Of a stretch of DNA of 64,000 nucleotides, positions 34,849 to 44,159 are shown in pieces. The stretch's first letter is position 1. Each line of letters begins with the position of its first letter. The notes under the pieces were generated by a model that worked only from the letters and a program-made list of their open reading frames with translations, did no database searches and was not told the origin of the DNA. The DNA comes from Bradyrhizobium sp. SZCCT0231 (GTDB taxonomy: Bacteria > Pseudomonadota > Alphaproteobacteria > Rhizobiales > Xanthobacteraceae): contig NZ_JAFCKP010000002.1 of assembly GCF_018130245.1 (NCBI RefSeq), positions 186,001 through 250,000 of the forward strand, written 5' to 3'. Position numbers and translations under genes: made by a program.

Positions 34849-35525
34849 CGCGGCGTTGCCAGCCGCAGGATGTAGCCGATGCCCCGCATGCTGCGGATCT
34901 CGACGTCGCCGCCGAGCTCGGCCAGTTTCTTCCGCAGGCGCGAGACCTGCGCTTCGAGCGTATTGGACTCGATCTCGTCGTCGAAGCCGTAGATCTCCTC
35001 GATCAGGGCGGCGCGGGTGATGACGCGGTCGCGCCGCATCAGCAGCGCACCTAAGATCAGCGCCTCGCGCCGGCGCAGCAGGATCTTGGTGTCGGCGACC
35101 ACCGCCTCGTTGCTGCCGAGATGCAGCTCGACATTGCCGAGCGACAGCACCGATGGGGCGAGCAGCCGGGGCCGTCGCAGCACCGCGCGCACGCGCGCAA
35201 TCAGCTCCTGCGGTTCGAACGGTTTGCCGAGATAGTCGTCGGCGCCGCCATTGAGGCCTTCGACGACGTCCTCCTTCGTGTCCTTGGACGTCAGCATGAT
35301 GATCGCGGGCCGTTCAGCCGACCGGCTCAGTGCCGTAACCACCTGGAGTGCATCTCCGTCGGGCAGCATCCGGTCGACGATCGCAAGATCATATTTGAAA
35401 TTGTCCAGTGCCTGGCGCGCATCGGCGATCGAGCCGACGAGGTCGACGATACCGTGCAATTGCCCGAGCAGGCGGCTGACATAGGCGCCGATCTGTGGTT
35501 CGTCTTCGATCACGAGGGAGCGCAC
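34845..35525 (-). CDS. OmpR/PhoB-family response regulator, GTG start
   Basis: A 226-residue regulator. The receiver domain occupies residues 1-115, with acidic residues E7, D8 and E9, the phosphorylated D51 in LAIVDRMLP, the TS switch in MLTSKD, and K in GKPFEPQEL. The C-terminal winged helix (about 125-225) has NTLEAQVSRLRKKL, the recognition helix pattern of OmpR/PhoB proteins. The GTG at 35525 with AAGGA nine bases upstream is the best start; ATG codons further upstream in the same frame give N-terminal extensions without domain features. OmpR-family proteins bind direct repeats, and paired 10-bp direct repeats 11 bp apart lie at 35710-35800. Confidence 0.88.
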   Translation of the reverse strand: MRSLVIEDEPQIGAYVSRLLGQLHGIVDLVGSIADARQALDNFKYDLAIVDRMLPDGDALQVVTALSRSAERPAIIMLTSKDTKEDVVEGLNGGADDYLGKPFEPQELIARVRAVLRRPRLLAPSVLSLGNVELHLGSNEAVVADTKILLRRREALILGALLMRRDRVITRAALIEEIYGFDDEIESNTLEAQVSRLRKKLAELGGDVEIRSMRGIGYILRLATPR

Positions 35526-35709
35526 GCGGGTCGTCCTTGACTCTGCTGGGGCAACAAAACCCTGACCGTGACGCTCCCTGGCCGAAGTCTGGCGTTTCGG
35601 CTCGTGCGCAAGGGTTCCCATTAAGGCAGCGAGCTTGGCGAATAAAAGGCAGGAACGGGAGGGCTGACTGGCGCTGGCCGTCGAAGTTTTGGAGCTCGAG
35701 CGCGGCGCT

Positions 35710-35800
35710 GCAATGTTGGGGCAATGTTGGTCCGGCGGCGCATCTGGTGCGCGGAATGTCGCAGGGGCGGTCGCCCGTTGCAATCTTGGGGCAATTTTGC
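35710..35800. promoter_or_regulatory. Two pairs of 11-bp-spaced direct repeats (GCAATNTTGG), putative response-regulator operators
   Basis: Pair 1: GCAATGTTGG at 35710-35719 and 35721-35730. Pair 2: GCAATCTTGG at 35780-35789 and GCAATTTTGC at 35791-35800. Repeats within a pair are 11 bp apart and the pairs are 70 bp apart, on one helical face. This is the geometry of OmpR/PhoB binding sites. They lie in the 343-nt gap between the response regulator gene and the MipA gene; nothing else is recognised there. Confidence 0.6.
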
Positions 35801-35868
35801 CGGACCACATGCTGAGCTCCTAACCACACCAGTCGACTCGGCCAGCAAGGCCGGTCCGGGGCCCTGAA

Positions 35869-36756
35869 ATGAAGCATATCGACGAAGCCGCTCTCCGCCT
35901 CACGGTGAAGGCGCGGCGGACGACCGCCTGTCTCGCTGCACTCGGTGCGACCATGGCGTCTGCGCAATCCGCATCGGCGCAAACCGCGTTCACGCTGCCG
36001 GCTCCGCCATTCGAGCTGCCGATGCTGCCTTCGCCGTCCGGAAGCTGGACCGTCATGGTCGGTATCGGCGGCGAATACACGCCTGATTTCGTCGGATCGA
36101 AGAACAGCAAATTTCGTCCGATCCCGATCTTCACCATCCGCCGTGCCGGATCGATCGACCAGTTTCGCGGGCCCCGCGACAGCGCCAGCATCGCGTTGCT
36201 CGACGTCGGCAATTTTCGCGCGGGCCCAGCGTTCAAATACGTCTCCTCGCGCAAGAGCGACAAATATGCCGAGCTGACCGGCCTCGGCAATGTCGACGCC
36301 GCATACGAGCTCGGTGGTTTCGTCGAATATTATCCGGTGGACTGGCTGCGCCTGCGCAGCGAGTTGCGCCAAGGTGTGGGCGGCCATACCGGCACGGTCG
36401 CCGACGTCTCCGCCGACGTCATCGTCCCGCTGATTCAACGGCTGACGATCTCGGCCGGCCCGCGCTTCACCTGGAAGAGCACCAAGGCCACCGCGCCGTA
36501 TTTCGGCGTCGATGCCGCTCAGGCGCTGGCATCAGGGCTGCCGATGTATGACGCCAGGGGCGGTGCGCACTCGGTCGGCTTCGGCAGCCAGATCTCCTAC
36601 CGCATCAATCCGCAGTGGGAGGTCCACGCCTATGTCGAGTACGAGAAGCTGCTCGGTGACGCCGCGGACAGCCCGTTGGTGAAGCTGCGCGGATCGTCGA
36701 ACCAGACCACCGTCGGTGTCGGGGCGTCCTATTCGTTCGATTTCAGGATTCGATGA
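35869..36756 (+). CDS. MipA/OmpV family outer-membrane protein
   Basis: A 295-residue outer-membrane beta-barrel. The N-terminal 38 residues are a signal peptide (cleavage near ASAQT). The MipA/OmpV domain starts with WTVMVGIGGEYTPDFVGSKN and shows the family pattern of short amphipathic strands, ending with GVGASYSFDFRIR, where the C-terminal strand is an outer-membrane insertion signal (the last residue is Arg rather than the usual Phe). Members affect peptidoglycan-enzyme scaffolds or act as pores linked to two-component systems. The adjacent divergent two-component genes and the direct repeats upstream support regulated expression. The next gene follows after 6 nt. Confidence 0.85.
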   Translation: MKHIDEAALRLTVKARRTTACLAALGATMASAQSASAQTAFTLPAPPFELPMLPSPSGSWTVMVGIGGEYTPDFVGSKNSKFRPIPIFTIRRAGSIDQFRGPRDSASIALLDVGNFRAGPAFKYVSSRKSDKYAELTGLGNVDAAYELGGFVEYYPVDWLRLRSELRQGVGGHTGTVADVSADVIVPLIQRLTISAGPRFTWKSTKATAPYFGVDAAQALASGLPMYDARGGAHSVGFGSQISYRINPQWEVHAYVEYEKLLGDAADSPLVKLRGSSNQTTVGVGASYSFDFRIR

Positions 36757-36762
36757 GCCGTC

Positions 36763-37503
36763 ATGCGCCGCATTGCTTTTCTATGGGTTGGACTCGCGGC
36801 CGCTTGCATCGCCCTCGGCGCCGCCGCGGCGTTCGAGACGCGCGCGAGCCGACTTCAGGCGATCAAGACCGTCGGCATCATCTCGGCGATCGGCGAGGAG
36901 ATGAGCCTGACACGAGCCGGCCTGACCGGGCTCGGCGATGCCGCGCAAAGCGCCTCGATCAGCGCATGGGGGCTGGACGAGCTGATCGTCCAGCAGGCGA
37001 CGAGGCTCTTGAGCGGACGCTTTCGCGTGCAGCCGGTGAATTACAGGCGCGCCGCGTTCGCTGCCGTCAGGGATTCGGCGGTTGCGCCCGTCAACCTCCT
37101 GCGCAGCGATCCGTTCAAGGAATTGGTTCGCAGCGATATCGCGCCGCAGGGGTTGGACGCGTACATCGTCATCACCCGCGCGAGATCGAAGCTTGGCAAT
37201 GGACGCAACGTCGAGGGCGTCGGGCTCGCCGAATACCGGACGCTGCTGGCCGACTACGGCCTGATCCACGCGCTGTACGAAGTTCGCGTCATCGACGGCA
37301 AGACGTTCGACGTGATCGAGAAGCGCGCGGCCGCACCGCTCGACAACACCGGGACCGTGCGGATTGCCGGCCCGAGCGGACCGGTCGACGAGACGTTTGG
37401 CGGTCCGGCTTCGAGCGAGCGATTGCGCGCGGCGATTGCGGACCTGATCACGCGTAGCCTGCCCGTTACGCTAGGCGATATGCACTTGATTGACGGTCAA
37501 TGA
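36763..37503 (+). CDS. Exported hypothetical protein co-transcribed with MipA
   Basis: A 246-residue protein with an N-terminal hydrophobic segment (residues 4-23) that may be a signal peptide or a membrane anchor. The rest is a soluble alpha/beta domain with the segments VGIISAIGEEMSLTRAGLTGLG and ALYEVRVIDGKTFDVIEKR. No named domain is recognised. It begins six bases after the MipA stop and so is almost certainly translated from the same message; the pair probably acts together in the envelope. A strong terminator follows. Confidence 0.7.
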   Translation: MRRIAFLWVGLAAACIALGAAAAFETRASRLQAIKTVGIISAIGEEMSLTRAGLTGLGDAAQSASISAWGLDELIVQQATRLLSGRFRVQPVNYRRAAFAAVRDSAVAPVNLLRSDPFKELVRSDIAPQGLDAYIVITRARSKLGNGRNVEGVGLAEYRTLLADYGLIHALYEVRVIDGKTFDVIEKRAAAPLDNTGTVRIAGPSGPVDETFGGPASSERLRAAIADLITRSLPVTLGDMHLIDGQ

Positions 37504-37528
37504 AGCCACTTGGCCGCTAGAGGCATTT

Positions 37529-37562
37529 CCGTTCCGATGGAATCGGAACGGGGCCCCTTTTT
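37529..37562 (+). terminator. Rho-independent terminator after the MipA operon
   Basis: A perfect 10-bp stem CCGTTCCGAT/ATCGGAACGG with a GGA loop (37529-37551) is followed by GGCCCC and a T-run from 37558. Confidence 0.8.
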
Positions 37563-37617
37563 GTTTTGACGCGTTTTCTTTACGCGAACCGATACCCACT
37601 TCGCTTGAAAACGCTTT
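37559..37617. repeat. Interspersed element (family I), copy 2
   Basis: It shares TTTTGTTTTGACGCGTTTTC, the CACTTCGC core and the AAAACGCT end with the copy at 29463-29519. It sits against the stop of galactarate dehydratase, whose last codons overlap its right end. Confidence 0.7.
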
Positions 37618-39157
37618 AGGTCACCGGCGCCGGATTGAATAGCGTCAGATCGTTGTGGATGCCCCAGCGGTCCGACCACGGCTTGGTGCGGCCGGAGGCG
37701 ACATCGAGCATCAGGCGGAACAGGTCCCAGCCGCATTCCTCGATGGTCTTCTCGCCGGTGGCGATGCTGCCTGCGTCGAAGTCGATCAGGTCCTTCCAGC
37801 GCCGCGCGAGCTCGCTGCGGGTCGCGACCTTGATCACGGGCGCTGCCGCGAGCCCGTAGGGCGTGCCGCGGCCGGTGGTGAACACCTGCAGCGTCATGCC
37901 GGAGGCGAGCTGCAGCGTGCCGCAGATGAAGTCGCTTGCGGGCGTCGCCGCGAACAGCATGCCCTTCTGCGTCGCTTTCTCGCCGGGCGACAGCACGCCG
38001 GTAATGGCGGAGGAGCCGGACTTCACGATCGAGCCGAGCGACTTCTCGACGATGTTGGCAAGGCCGCCCTTCTTGTTGCCGGGCGTGGTGTTGGCGCTGC
38101 GGTCGGCGCCGCCGCGGGCGAGATAGGAATCGTACCAGGCCATCTCGCGCACCAGGGCGCGGCCGACATCCTCGTTGATGGCGCGCCGGGTCAGCAACTG
38201 GATGGCGTCGCGCACTTCGGTGACTTCCGAGAACATCACGGTGGCGCCGGCGCGCACCAGGAGATCGGCGGCAAAGCCGACGGCGGGGTTTGCGGTGACG
38301 CCGGAGAAGGCGTCGCTGCCGCCGCATTGCAGGCCGATGACGAGATCGGAGGCCGGGCAGGTCTCGCGCTTGCGGGTGTTGAGCACCTTCAGCCGCGCTT
38401 CGGCCTGGGTCATGATCGCATCGACGATCGCACCAAAGCCGTCGAAGGCCTCGTCCTGCATGCGGACGATGGCATCGTTCACACCTTCCGGCACCAGGCG
38501 CTCCGGCGCAAGCTTCTCGCAGCCGAGGCCGACGACCAGGATCTCGCCGCCGAAATTCGGGTTGAGCGCGAGGTTCTGCAGGGTGCGGATCGGCACGACA
38601 GCGTCGGGCGCGGTGATGGCGACACCGCAGCCATAGGCATGCGTCAGCGGTACGACGTCGTCGACGTTCGGGTACTTCGGCAGCAGCTCGGCGCGGATGC
38701 GCTTCACCGTATATTCCATCGTGCCCTTGACGCATTGCACGGAGGAGGAGATGCCGAGGATGTTCTTGGTGCCGACCGAGCCGTCCGGGTTGCGGTAACC
38801 CTCGAAGGTGAAGCCTTCGAGCGGCGGCAGCGGCGCGGGGACGGCGGTGGAGATTTCCAGCTTGTCGAGGGCAGGGGCCTCCGGCATGCGGATGCGCGCT
38901 TCGTCCACCCATTCGCCGGCCAGGATCGGCGACAGCGCGTAGCCGATGATCTCGCCATAACGGATGATCGGTGCGCCTTCCGCGATGTCGACCAGGGCGG
39001 TCTTGTGTCCCTGCGGCACGAAGGCGCGCAGCGTCAGGCCGCTGGCAAAGCGGGAGCCGGCGGGGAGCCCGAAATCATTGACCACGATCGCGACGTTGTC
39101 GCGCTCGTTGAGCTTGATGTAACGGGGCTGCTCTTTCGCTGCGACGTCCTGGTCCAT
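37616..39157 (-). CDS. garD: Galactarate dehydratase (altronate/galactarate dehydratase family)
   Basis: A 513-residue UxaA/GarD enzyme that removes water from meso-galactarate to give 5-keto-4-deoxy-D-glucarate. Residues about 20-95 form the SAF domain ([14 protein letters not shown]...), and 110-513 the catalytic domain with [25 protein letters not shown] and [11 protein letters not shown], whose cysteines and histidine bind iron. The start at 39157 ([10 protein letters not shown]) has GGAG ten bases upstream. The gene is last in the glucarate/galactarate cluster, but an interspersed repeat lies in the 119-nt gap behind the aldehyde dehydrogenase gene, so it may be expressed at a different level. 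Confidence 0.88.
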   Translation of the reverse strand: MDQDVAAKEQPRYIKLNERDNVAIVVNDFGLPAGSRFASGLTLRAFVPQGHKTALVDIAEGAPIIRYGEIIGYALSPILAGEWVDEARIRMPEAPALDKLEISTAVPAPLPPLEGFTFEGYRNPDGSVGTKNILGISSSVQCVKGTMEYTVKRIRAELLPKYPNVDDVVPLTHAYGCGVAITAPDAVVPIRTLQNLALNPNFGGEILVVGLGCEKLAPERLVPEGVNDAIVRMQDEAFDGFGAIVDAIMTQAEARLKVLNTRKRETCPASDLVIGLQCGGSDAFSGVTANPAVGFAADLLVRAGATVMFSEVTEVRDAIQLLTRRAINEDVGRALVREMAWYDSYLARGGADRSANTTPGNKKGGLANIVEKSLGSIVKSGSSAITGVLSPGEKATQKGMLFAATPASDFICGTLQLASGMTLQVFTTGRGTPYGLAAAPVIKVATRSELARRWKDLIDFDAGSIATGEKTIEECGWDLFRLMLDVASGRTKPWSDRWGIHNDLTLFNPAPVT

Positions 39158-39180
39158 GAAAGGACTCCGGATTTGTAGAA

Positions 39181-39273
39181 ATCGTAGGGTGGGCAAAGGC
39201 GCAACGCGCCGTGCCCACCATCTTCATACCGTACGTAAGCGGTGGGCACGCTTCGCTTTGCCCACCCTACGAT
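39181..39273. repeat. Interspersed palindromic repeat (family E, CGTAGGGTGGGC) inside the sugar-acid operon
   Basis: Perfect 18-bp arms at 39181-39198 and 39256-39273 enclose a 57-nt spacer with its own inner inverted repeat (GCCGTGCCCACC/GGTGGGCACGC). The element ends 3 nt before the aldehyde dehydrogenase stop codon. A related element lies at 55594-55709. Confidence 0.85.
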
Positions 39274-39276
39274 ATC

Positions 39277-40725
39277 TCACCCCGGATACGTATAAGCCGT
39301 CTTCACCGTGGTGTAGAACTCGCGGGCATAGGAGCCCTGCTCGCGGGCGCCGTAGCTCGAGCCCTTCCGGCCGCCGAACGGCACGTGATAGTCGACGCCG
39401 GCGGTCGGCAAATTGACCATCACCATGCCGGACTCGCTGTTGCGCTTGTAGTGCGTGGCGTATTTCAGGCTGGTGGTGCAGATGCCGGAGGCGAGGCCGA
39501 ACTCGGTGTCGTTGGAGATCGCCAGCGCTTCTTCGTAGTTCTTGGCGCGGATGACGGCGGCGACCGGGCCAAAAATCTCCTCGCGTGCGATGCGCATGTT
39601 GTTGTTGGCCTCGGTGAACAGCGCCGGCTGCAGGTAGTGGCCGGGGTTCTCGCGCTTGAGCAGCTCGCCGCCGAAGGCGAGCTTGGCGCCCTCGTCCTGG
39701 CCGATCTTGATATAGCGCAGGTCCTGGTCGAGCTGGTTCTGGTCGACCACCGGGCCGATATGCACACCGGCCTTGAGCGCGTCGTCAACCGACAGGCCCT
39801 TCAGCCGCTCGGCCATCGCCGCAACGAAGCGGTCGTGGATGCCTTCGGTGACGATCAGGCGGGACGAGGCGGTGCAGCGCTGGCCGGTCGAGAAATAGGA
39901 GCCATTGACGGCGACCTCGACGGCGGTCTTGAGGTCAGCGTCGTCGAGCACGACCAGCGGATTCTTGCCGCCCATCTCGAGCTGGAATTTCTTCATGGGG
40001 TTCGAGAGCACGCAGGCCTGCGCGATCTTGCGCCCCGTCTGCACCGAGCCGGTGAAGGAGATCGCGGCGACATCGGGATGGTCCAGCAGGGTCTGGCCGA
40101 CCACGGAGCCGGAGCCGACCACGAGGTTGAACACCCCGGCGGGAATGCCGGAACGGGTGATGATCTCGGCGAGCGCATGTCCAGAGCCAGGCACCAATTC
40201 GGCCGGCTTGAACACGACGGTGTTGCCATAGCAGAGCGCCGGGGCGATTTTCCAGGCCGGGATCGCGATCGGGAAATTCCAGGGCGTGATCATGCCGACG
40301 ACGCCGACCGGCTCACGGGTAAGCTCGACGTCGAGGCCGGGGCGAACGGAAGCGCCCTTCTCGCCGATCAGGCGCAGCGCTTCACCGGCGAAGAACGCAA
40401 AGATCTGGCCGGCACGCGCGACCTCGCCGATGCCTTCCGGCAGGGTCTTGCCTTCCTCGCGCGCGAGCAGGCGGCCGAGCTCTTCCTTGCGGGAGAGAAT
40501 CTCGGCCGAGATCTTGTTCAGCGCGTCATAGCGCTCCTGCGGCGTCGAGCGCGCCCAGGCGGGGAAGGCGGCCTTGGCCGCTGCGATCGCCTTCTCGGTC
40601 TGCGCCTTGTCGGCCTTGGCGTATTCGCCGACGAGGTCGTTGGTGTTGGAGGGATTGATGTTCTTGGTGACGCCGGAGCCGTCGACCCACTCGCCGCCGA
40701 TGAAGTTCTTCAGGATCGCAGTCAT
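39277..40725 (-). CDS. 2,5-dioxovalerate (alpha-ketoglutaric semialdehyde) dehydrogenase
   Basis: A 482-residue NAD(P)-dependent aldehyde dehydrogenase. The catalytic cysteine is C284 in GQRCTASS and the general base E250 in LEMGGKN; the NAD loop ITPWNFP and FTGSVQTG are present. By context, between glucarate dehydratase and galactarate dehydratase genes, it should oxidise 2,5-dioxovalerate to 2-oxoglutarate, the last step of the pathway. The sequence alone would only give a generic class. The ORF begins 25 nt after the gudD stop and is certainly in the same operon. Confidence 0.85.
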   Translation of the reverse strand: MTAILKNFIGGEWVDGSGVTKNINPSNTNDLVGEYAKADKAQTEKAIAAAKAAFPAWARSTPQERYDALNKISAEILSRKEELGRLLAREEGKTLPEGIGEVARAGQIFAFFAGEALRLIGEKGASVRPGLDVELTREPVGVVGMITPWNFPIAIPAWKIAPALCYGNTVVFKPAELVPGSGHALAEIITRSGIPAGVFNLVVGSGSVVGQTLLDHPDVAAISFTGSVQTGRKIAQACVLSNPMKKFQLEMGGKNPLVVLDDADLKTAVEVAVNGSYFSTGQRCTASSRLIVTEGIHDRFVAAMAERLKGLSVDDALKAGVHIGPVVDQNQLDQDLRYIKIGQDEGAKLAFGGELLKRENPGHYLQPALFTEANNNMRIAREEIFGPVAAVIRAKNYEEALAISNDTEFGLASGICTTSLKYATHYKRNSESGMVMVNLPTAGVDYHVPFGGRKGSSYGAREQGSYAREFYTTVKTAYTYPG

Positions 40726-40749
40726 CTCGTTCCTCCAAAGGAAGTGTTC

Positions 40750-42108
40750 TTAACGCACCAGGCAGGGACGCTTGTCGTCGAAGGTCCAGCCGGGGATCAG
40801 GTCCTGCATGGCCATAGCGTCATCCCGGGCGCCGAGTCCATGCTTCTTATAGAGTTCATGCGCGGCGTCGATGGCCGCCCTGTCGATTTCGATACCCAGG
40901 CCCGGCCTGTCGGGCACGGCGATCTTGCCGCCCTTGATCTGGAGCGGCTCCTTCGTCAGCGCCTGGCCGTCCTGCCAGATCCAGTGGGTGTCAATCGCAG
41001 TGACCTTGCCGGGGGCCGCGGCGCCGACATGGGTGAACATGGCCAGCGAAATGTCGAAATGGTTGTTGGAATGCGAGCCCCAGGTCAGGCCGTTGTCACG
41101 GCAGGTTTGGGCGACGCGCACCGAGCCTTGCATGGTCCAGAAATGGGGATCGGCCAGCGGGATGTCCACCGACCCTAAGCGCAGCGCATGGGAGAGCTGC
41201 CGCCAGTCGGTAGCGATCATGTTGGTGGCGGTCGGCAGGCCCGTGGCGCGGCGGAACTCGGCCATGATTTCGCGGCCTGAGAAGCCGGCCTCGGCGCCGC
41301 AGGGATCCTCGGCATAAGCGAGGATGCCATGCATGTCCTTGCAGAGGCGGATCGCCTCATCCAGCGACCAGGCGCCGTTCGGGTCCAGCGTGACGCGCGC
41401 GTTGGGGAAGCGCTTTGCGATGGCGGTGACGGCCTCGATCTCCTGCTCGCCGCGGAGCACGCCGCCCTTGAGCTTGAAATCGGCGAAGCCGTAATGGTCG
41501 TGGGTGGCCTCCGCGAGCCGCACAACGGTCTCGGGCGTCATCGCCTCCTGGTGGCGGAGATTGAACCATTCCGCCTTACCGGTCTCGCCGGTGACGTAGT
41601 CGAGCTTCGACCTGCGCCGGTCGCCGACGAAGAAGAGATAGCCGAGCGTCTCGACGCTCGTGCGCTGCTGCCCCTCGCCGAGCAGTGCTGCGACAGGAAG
41701 CCCAAGGTGCAGGCCGAGCAGATCGAGCAACGCGGACTCAACGGCGGTGACCGCATGGATCATCACGCGAAGATCAAAAGTCTGCTTGCCGCGGCCCCCG
41801 GCATCGCGGTCGGCGAAGGCGGTGCGGATGTCGGCCAGGATGTTGTTCATCGCGCCGACGGTCTTGCCGATCACGAGATCGCGGGCGTCCTGGAGCGTCT
41901 GCCAGATCTTCTGTCCGCCCGGCACCTCGCCGACGCCGGTGTGGCCGGCATTGTCGGTGAGGATGACGATGTTGCGGGTGAAGAACGGCGCATGCGCGCC
42001 GCTCAAATTGAGGAGCATGCTGTCGCGGCCTGCGACCGGGATCACCTGCATCGCCGTGATAACAGGTGCGCCGGCGACTGACGCGCCAGAAATCTCGGTC
42101 CGGGCCAT
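40750..42108 (-). CDS. gudD: Glucarate dehydratase
   Basis: A 452-residue enolase-superfamily dehydratase that converts D-glucarate to 5-keto-4-deoxy-D-glucarate. Catalytic K212 and K214 lie in DFKLKGG, metal ligands D242 and N244 in LDPNGAW, and the catalytic histidine H346 in [14 protein letters not shown]; the ATNMIATDW segment is family-specific. Length and motif spacing match GudD throughout. It lies 24 nt downstream of the kdgD stop in the same transcript, before the semialdehyde dehydrogenase gene. Confidence 0.93.
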   Translation of the reverse strand: MARTEISGASVAGAPVITAMQVIPVAGRDSMLLNLSGAHAPFFTRNIVILTDNAGHTGVGEVPGGQKIWQTLQDARDLVIGKTVGAMNNILADIRTAFADRDAGGRGKQTFDLRVMIHAVTAVESALLDLLGLHLGLPVAALLGEGQQRTSVETLGYLFFVGDRRRSKLDYVTGETGKAEWFNLRHQEAMTPETVVRLAEATHDHYGFADFKLKGGVLRGEQEIEAVTAIAKRFPNARVTLDPNGAWSLDEAIRLCKDMHGILAYAEDPCGAEAGFSGREIMAEFRRATGLPTATNMIATDWRQLSHALRLGSVDIPLADPHFWTMQGSVRVAQTCRDNGLTWGSHSNNHFDISLAMFTHVGAAAPGKVTAIDTHWIWQDGQALTKEPLQIKGGKIAVPDRPGLGIEIDRAAIDAAHELYKKHGLGARDDAMAMQDLIPGWTFDDKRPCLVR

Positions 42109-42132
42109 CGCACGCTCCTCCCTGTTGTCTTG

Positions 42133-43077
42133 TTATTCTGCAGCCTGTTGTGACGATCGTGCGGCGGGCAGCTTCTTCACCAGCGCGGTCAGCTCCGCGA
42201 TCTCCGGCTCGGTGAGATCGGTCAGCGGCGGACGGACCGGGCCGGAATCGCGGCCGATCACCTTCATGCCGGCCTTGATGATCGAGACCGCATAACCCCT
42301 CTTGCGGTTGCGGATCGCGATCAGCGGCAGAATGAAGTTTTTGAGGCCCGCATGGATGGTCTCATGCTCGCGCTTGCGCACGGCGGCGTAGAAGTTGGTG
42401 GCGAATTCCGGCACGAAGTTGAACACGGCCGAGGAATAGGTGGTCACGCCCATGTCGAGATAGGGCAGCGCAAACGTCTCCGCGGTCGGCAGGCCGCCGA
42501 TATAGGTCAGGCGGTCGCCGAGCTTGGTGTAGACGCGGGTCATCAGCTCGATGTCGCCGATGCCGTCCTTGTAGCCGACGAGGTTCGGGCACCGCTCGGC
42601 GAGGCGCGCGAGCGTATCGGGCTGGAGGATGGCGTTGTCGCGGTTGTAGACGATGACGCCGATCTTCACGGAGGCACAGACCGCCTCGACATGGGCGGCA
42701 AGGCCGTCCTGCTCGGAGTGGGTGAGATAGGGCGGCAGCAGCAAGAGACCGTCGGCGCCGGCCTTTTCCGCACCGATCGCGATCTCGCGGGCGATCGCTG
42801 TGCCGTAGCCGGTGCCGGCGAGCACGGGCACGCGGCCCTTGGTCTCGTCGACGGCGACCTTGACGATTTGCGGAACCTCTGAGGGCGTCAGCGAGAAGAA
42901 CTCGCCGGTGCCGCCGGCGGCGAACAGGCCGGCGACGTCATAGCCGCACAGCCAGTCCATGTTGGCGCGGTAGGTCGCCTCGTCGAAGGAGTAGTCAGCC
43001 TTGAACGGCGTGACGGGGAAGGACAGGAGGCCCGATCCGATCTTCTGGGCCATTTCCTGCGGGGTCATCTTGCTCAC
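42133..43077 (-). CDS. kdgD: 5-dehydro-4-deoxyglucarate dehydratase
   Basis: A 314-residue DapA-family lyase. It carries out dehydration and decarboxylation of 5-keto-4-deoxy-D-glucarate to 2,5-dioxovalerate. The Schiff-base lysine is K170 in [10 protein letters not shown] and the catalytic tyrosine is Y144 in [17 protein letters not shown] is the substrate-carboxylate loop. It is the first enzyme gene of the cluster, 123 nt after the LysR gene. Together with gudD, garD and the semialdehyde dehydrogenase it completes the route to 2-oxoglutarate. Confidence 0.93.
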   Translation of the reverse strand: MSKMTPQEMAQKIGSGLLSFPVTPFKADYSFDEATYRANMDWLCGYDVAGLFAAGGTGEFFSLTPSEVPQIVKVAVDETKGRVPVLAGTGYGTAIAREIAIGAEKAGADGLLLLPPYLTHSEQDGLAAHVEAVCASVKIGVIVYNRDNAILQPDTLARLAERCPNLVGYKDGIGDIELMTRVYTKLGDRLTYIGGLPTAETFALPYLDMGVTTYSSAVFNFVPEFATNFYAAVRKREHETIHAGLKNFILPLIAIRNRKRGYAVSIIKAGMKVIGRDSGPVRPPLTDLTEPEIAELTALVKKLPAARSSQQAAE

Positions 43078-43200
43078 GGGCGCTGCTCCCTTCGTGCGTG
43101 TTGTGGAGGACGCAAGCCTGCGCGTCCATGCGCCGTGGTTTAGGAGACCGTTCGATGCGCGTCCAAGCCAAAGCCTATATCGACCGATGCGGATTGAGCA

Positions 43201-44106
43201 TCAATCCTCCGTCAGCTCCGCGGAGGACAATTCGCCGGCGATCTTGACCAGCGCCGACAGCAGCGGATTCTCGTCCTCGCGCCGCCACACCATGAACAGC
43301 TCGACGGGAACGCGGGTGCGCAGCTTCAGCGGGCGCAGCCGTACGTCGGAGATCTTCAGGCTCGCGGCTGCGGCCGGCACGATGGCAAGGCCGAGGCCGG
43401 CGCGCACCATCGCGAGGATGGAGTGGATCTGGCTGAGATGCTGAACGTAGCGCGGCAGCACGTCGGCGCGGGTGAACAGCGCCACCAAGAGGTCGTGGAA
43501 GTAGCGGCTCTCATAGGGCGAGTACATCACGAAGGGCTGGTCGTCGAAATCCTTGATGGTGATGCTGTCGGCGTTCGCCAGCGGATGTCTCTTCGGGATC
43601 GCCGCGAGCAGGGGCTCGGCGACGACGCGGCGGCTGGTCAGCTCGGGCCGCGCGATCGGCGGCCTCAGCAGGCCGGCGTCGATCTGGCCCGAGGTCAGCG
43701 CCTCGAATTGGTCGCCGGACACCATCTCCTTCAGCGAGAAGTCCACCTCGGGCAGCTTGGCGCGGCAGGCGGCGACGAGCTCGGGCAGGAAGCCGTAGGC
43801 GGCGGCCGCGGTGAAGCCGATCTTCAGCGAGCCGGTCTTGCCGAGCGCGATGCGGCGGGCGACCTGCGAGGCGCTCTCGGCAAGCTTGAGGATACGCCTC
43901 GCCTCCGGCAGGAAGCTGCGTCCCGCGGGCGTCAGGCGCACCGAGCGGCTGGTGCGCTCCAGCAGCGACGCGTCGATGATGTGCTCGAGCACCTGGATCT
44001 GCCGGGACAGCGGCGGCTGGGTCATGTTCAGCCGCGCAGCGGCGCGGCCAAAATGCAATTCCTCCGCCACCGTGACGAAACAGCGGAGCTGGTTGAGGTC
44101 GAACAT
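43201..44106 (-). CDS. LysR-family transcriptional regulator of the sugar-acid operon
   Basis: A 301-residue LysR regulator. The winged helix-turn-helix covers residues 1-65 (HFGRAAARLNMTQPPLSRQIQVLE), and the C-terminal periplasmic-binding-like domain (about 90-290) senses the inducer. The DNA-binding region resembles the GudR/CbbR/BenM side of the family. It is encoded on the same strand and just upstream of kdgD, so it probably regulates the glucarate/galactarate genes, with the sugar acid or an intermediate as inducer; both are inferred from position. The start at 44106 (MFDLNQLRCF) is the family start. Confidence 0.85.
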   Translation of the reverse strand: MFDLNQLRCFVTVAEELHFGRAAARLNMTQPPLSRQIQVLEHIIDASLLERTSRSVRLTPAGRSFLPEARRILKLAESASQVARRIALGKTGSLKIGFTAAAAYGFLPELVAACRAKLPEVDFSLKEMVSGDQFEALTSGQIDAGLLRPPIARPELTSRRVVAEPLLAAIPKRHPLANADSITIKDFDDQPFVMYSPYESRYFHDLLVALFTRADVLPRYVQHLSQIHSILAMVRAGLGLAIVPAAAASLKISDVRLRPLKLRTRVPVELFMVWRREDENPLLSALVKIAGELSSAELTED

Positions 44107-44159
44107 CGATACATGCCTTAGATGAATAAGGCGTTTCCCCGGCACTTCTAGCATCGATC

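Noticed and set aside
37655-39178. 507-codon open frame opposite galactarate dehydratase
   Set aside because: High-GC shadow frame; it has no recognisable motif and would overlap a complete known enzyme.
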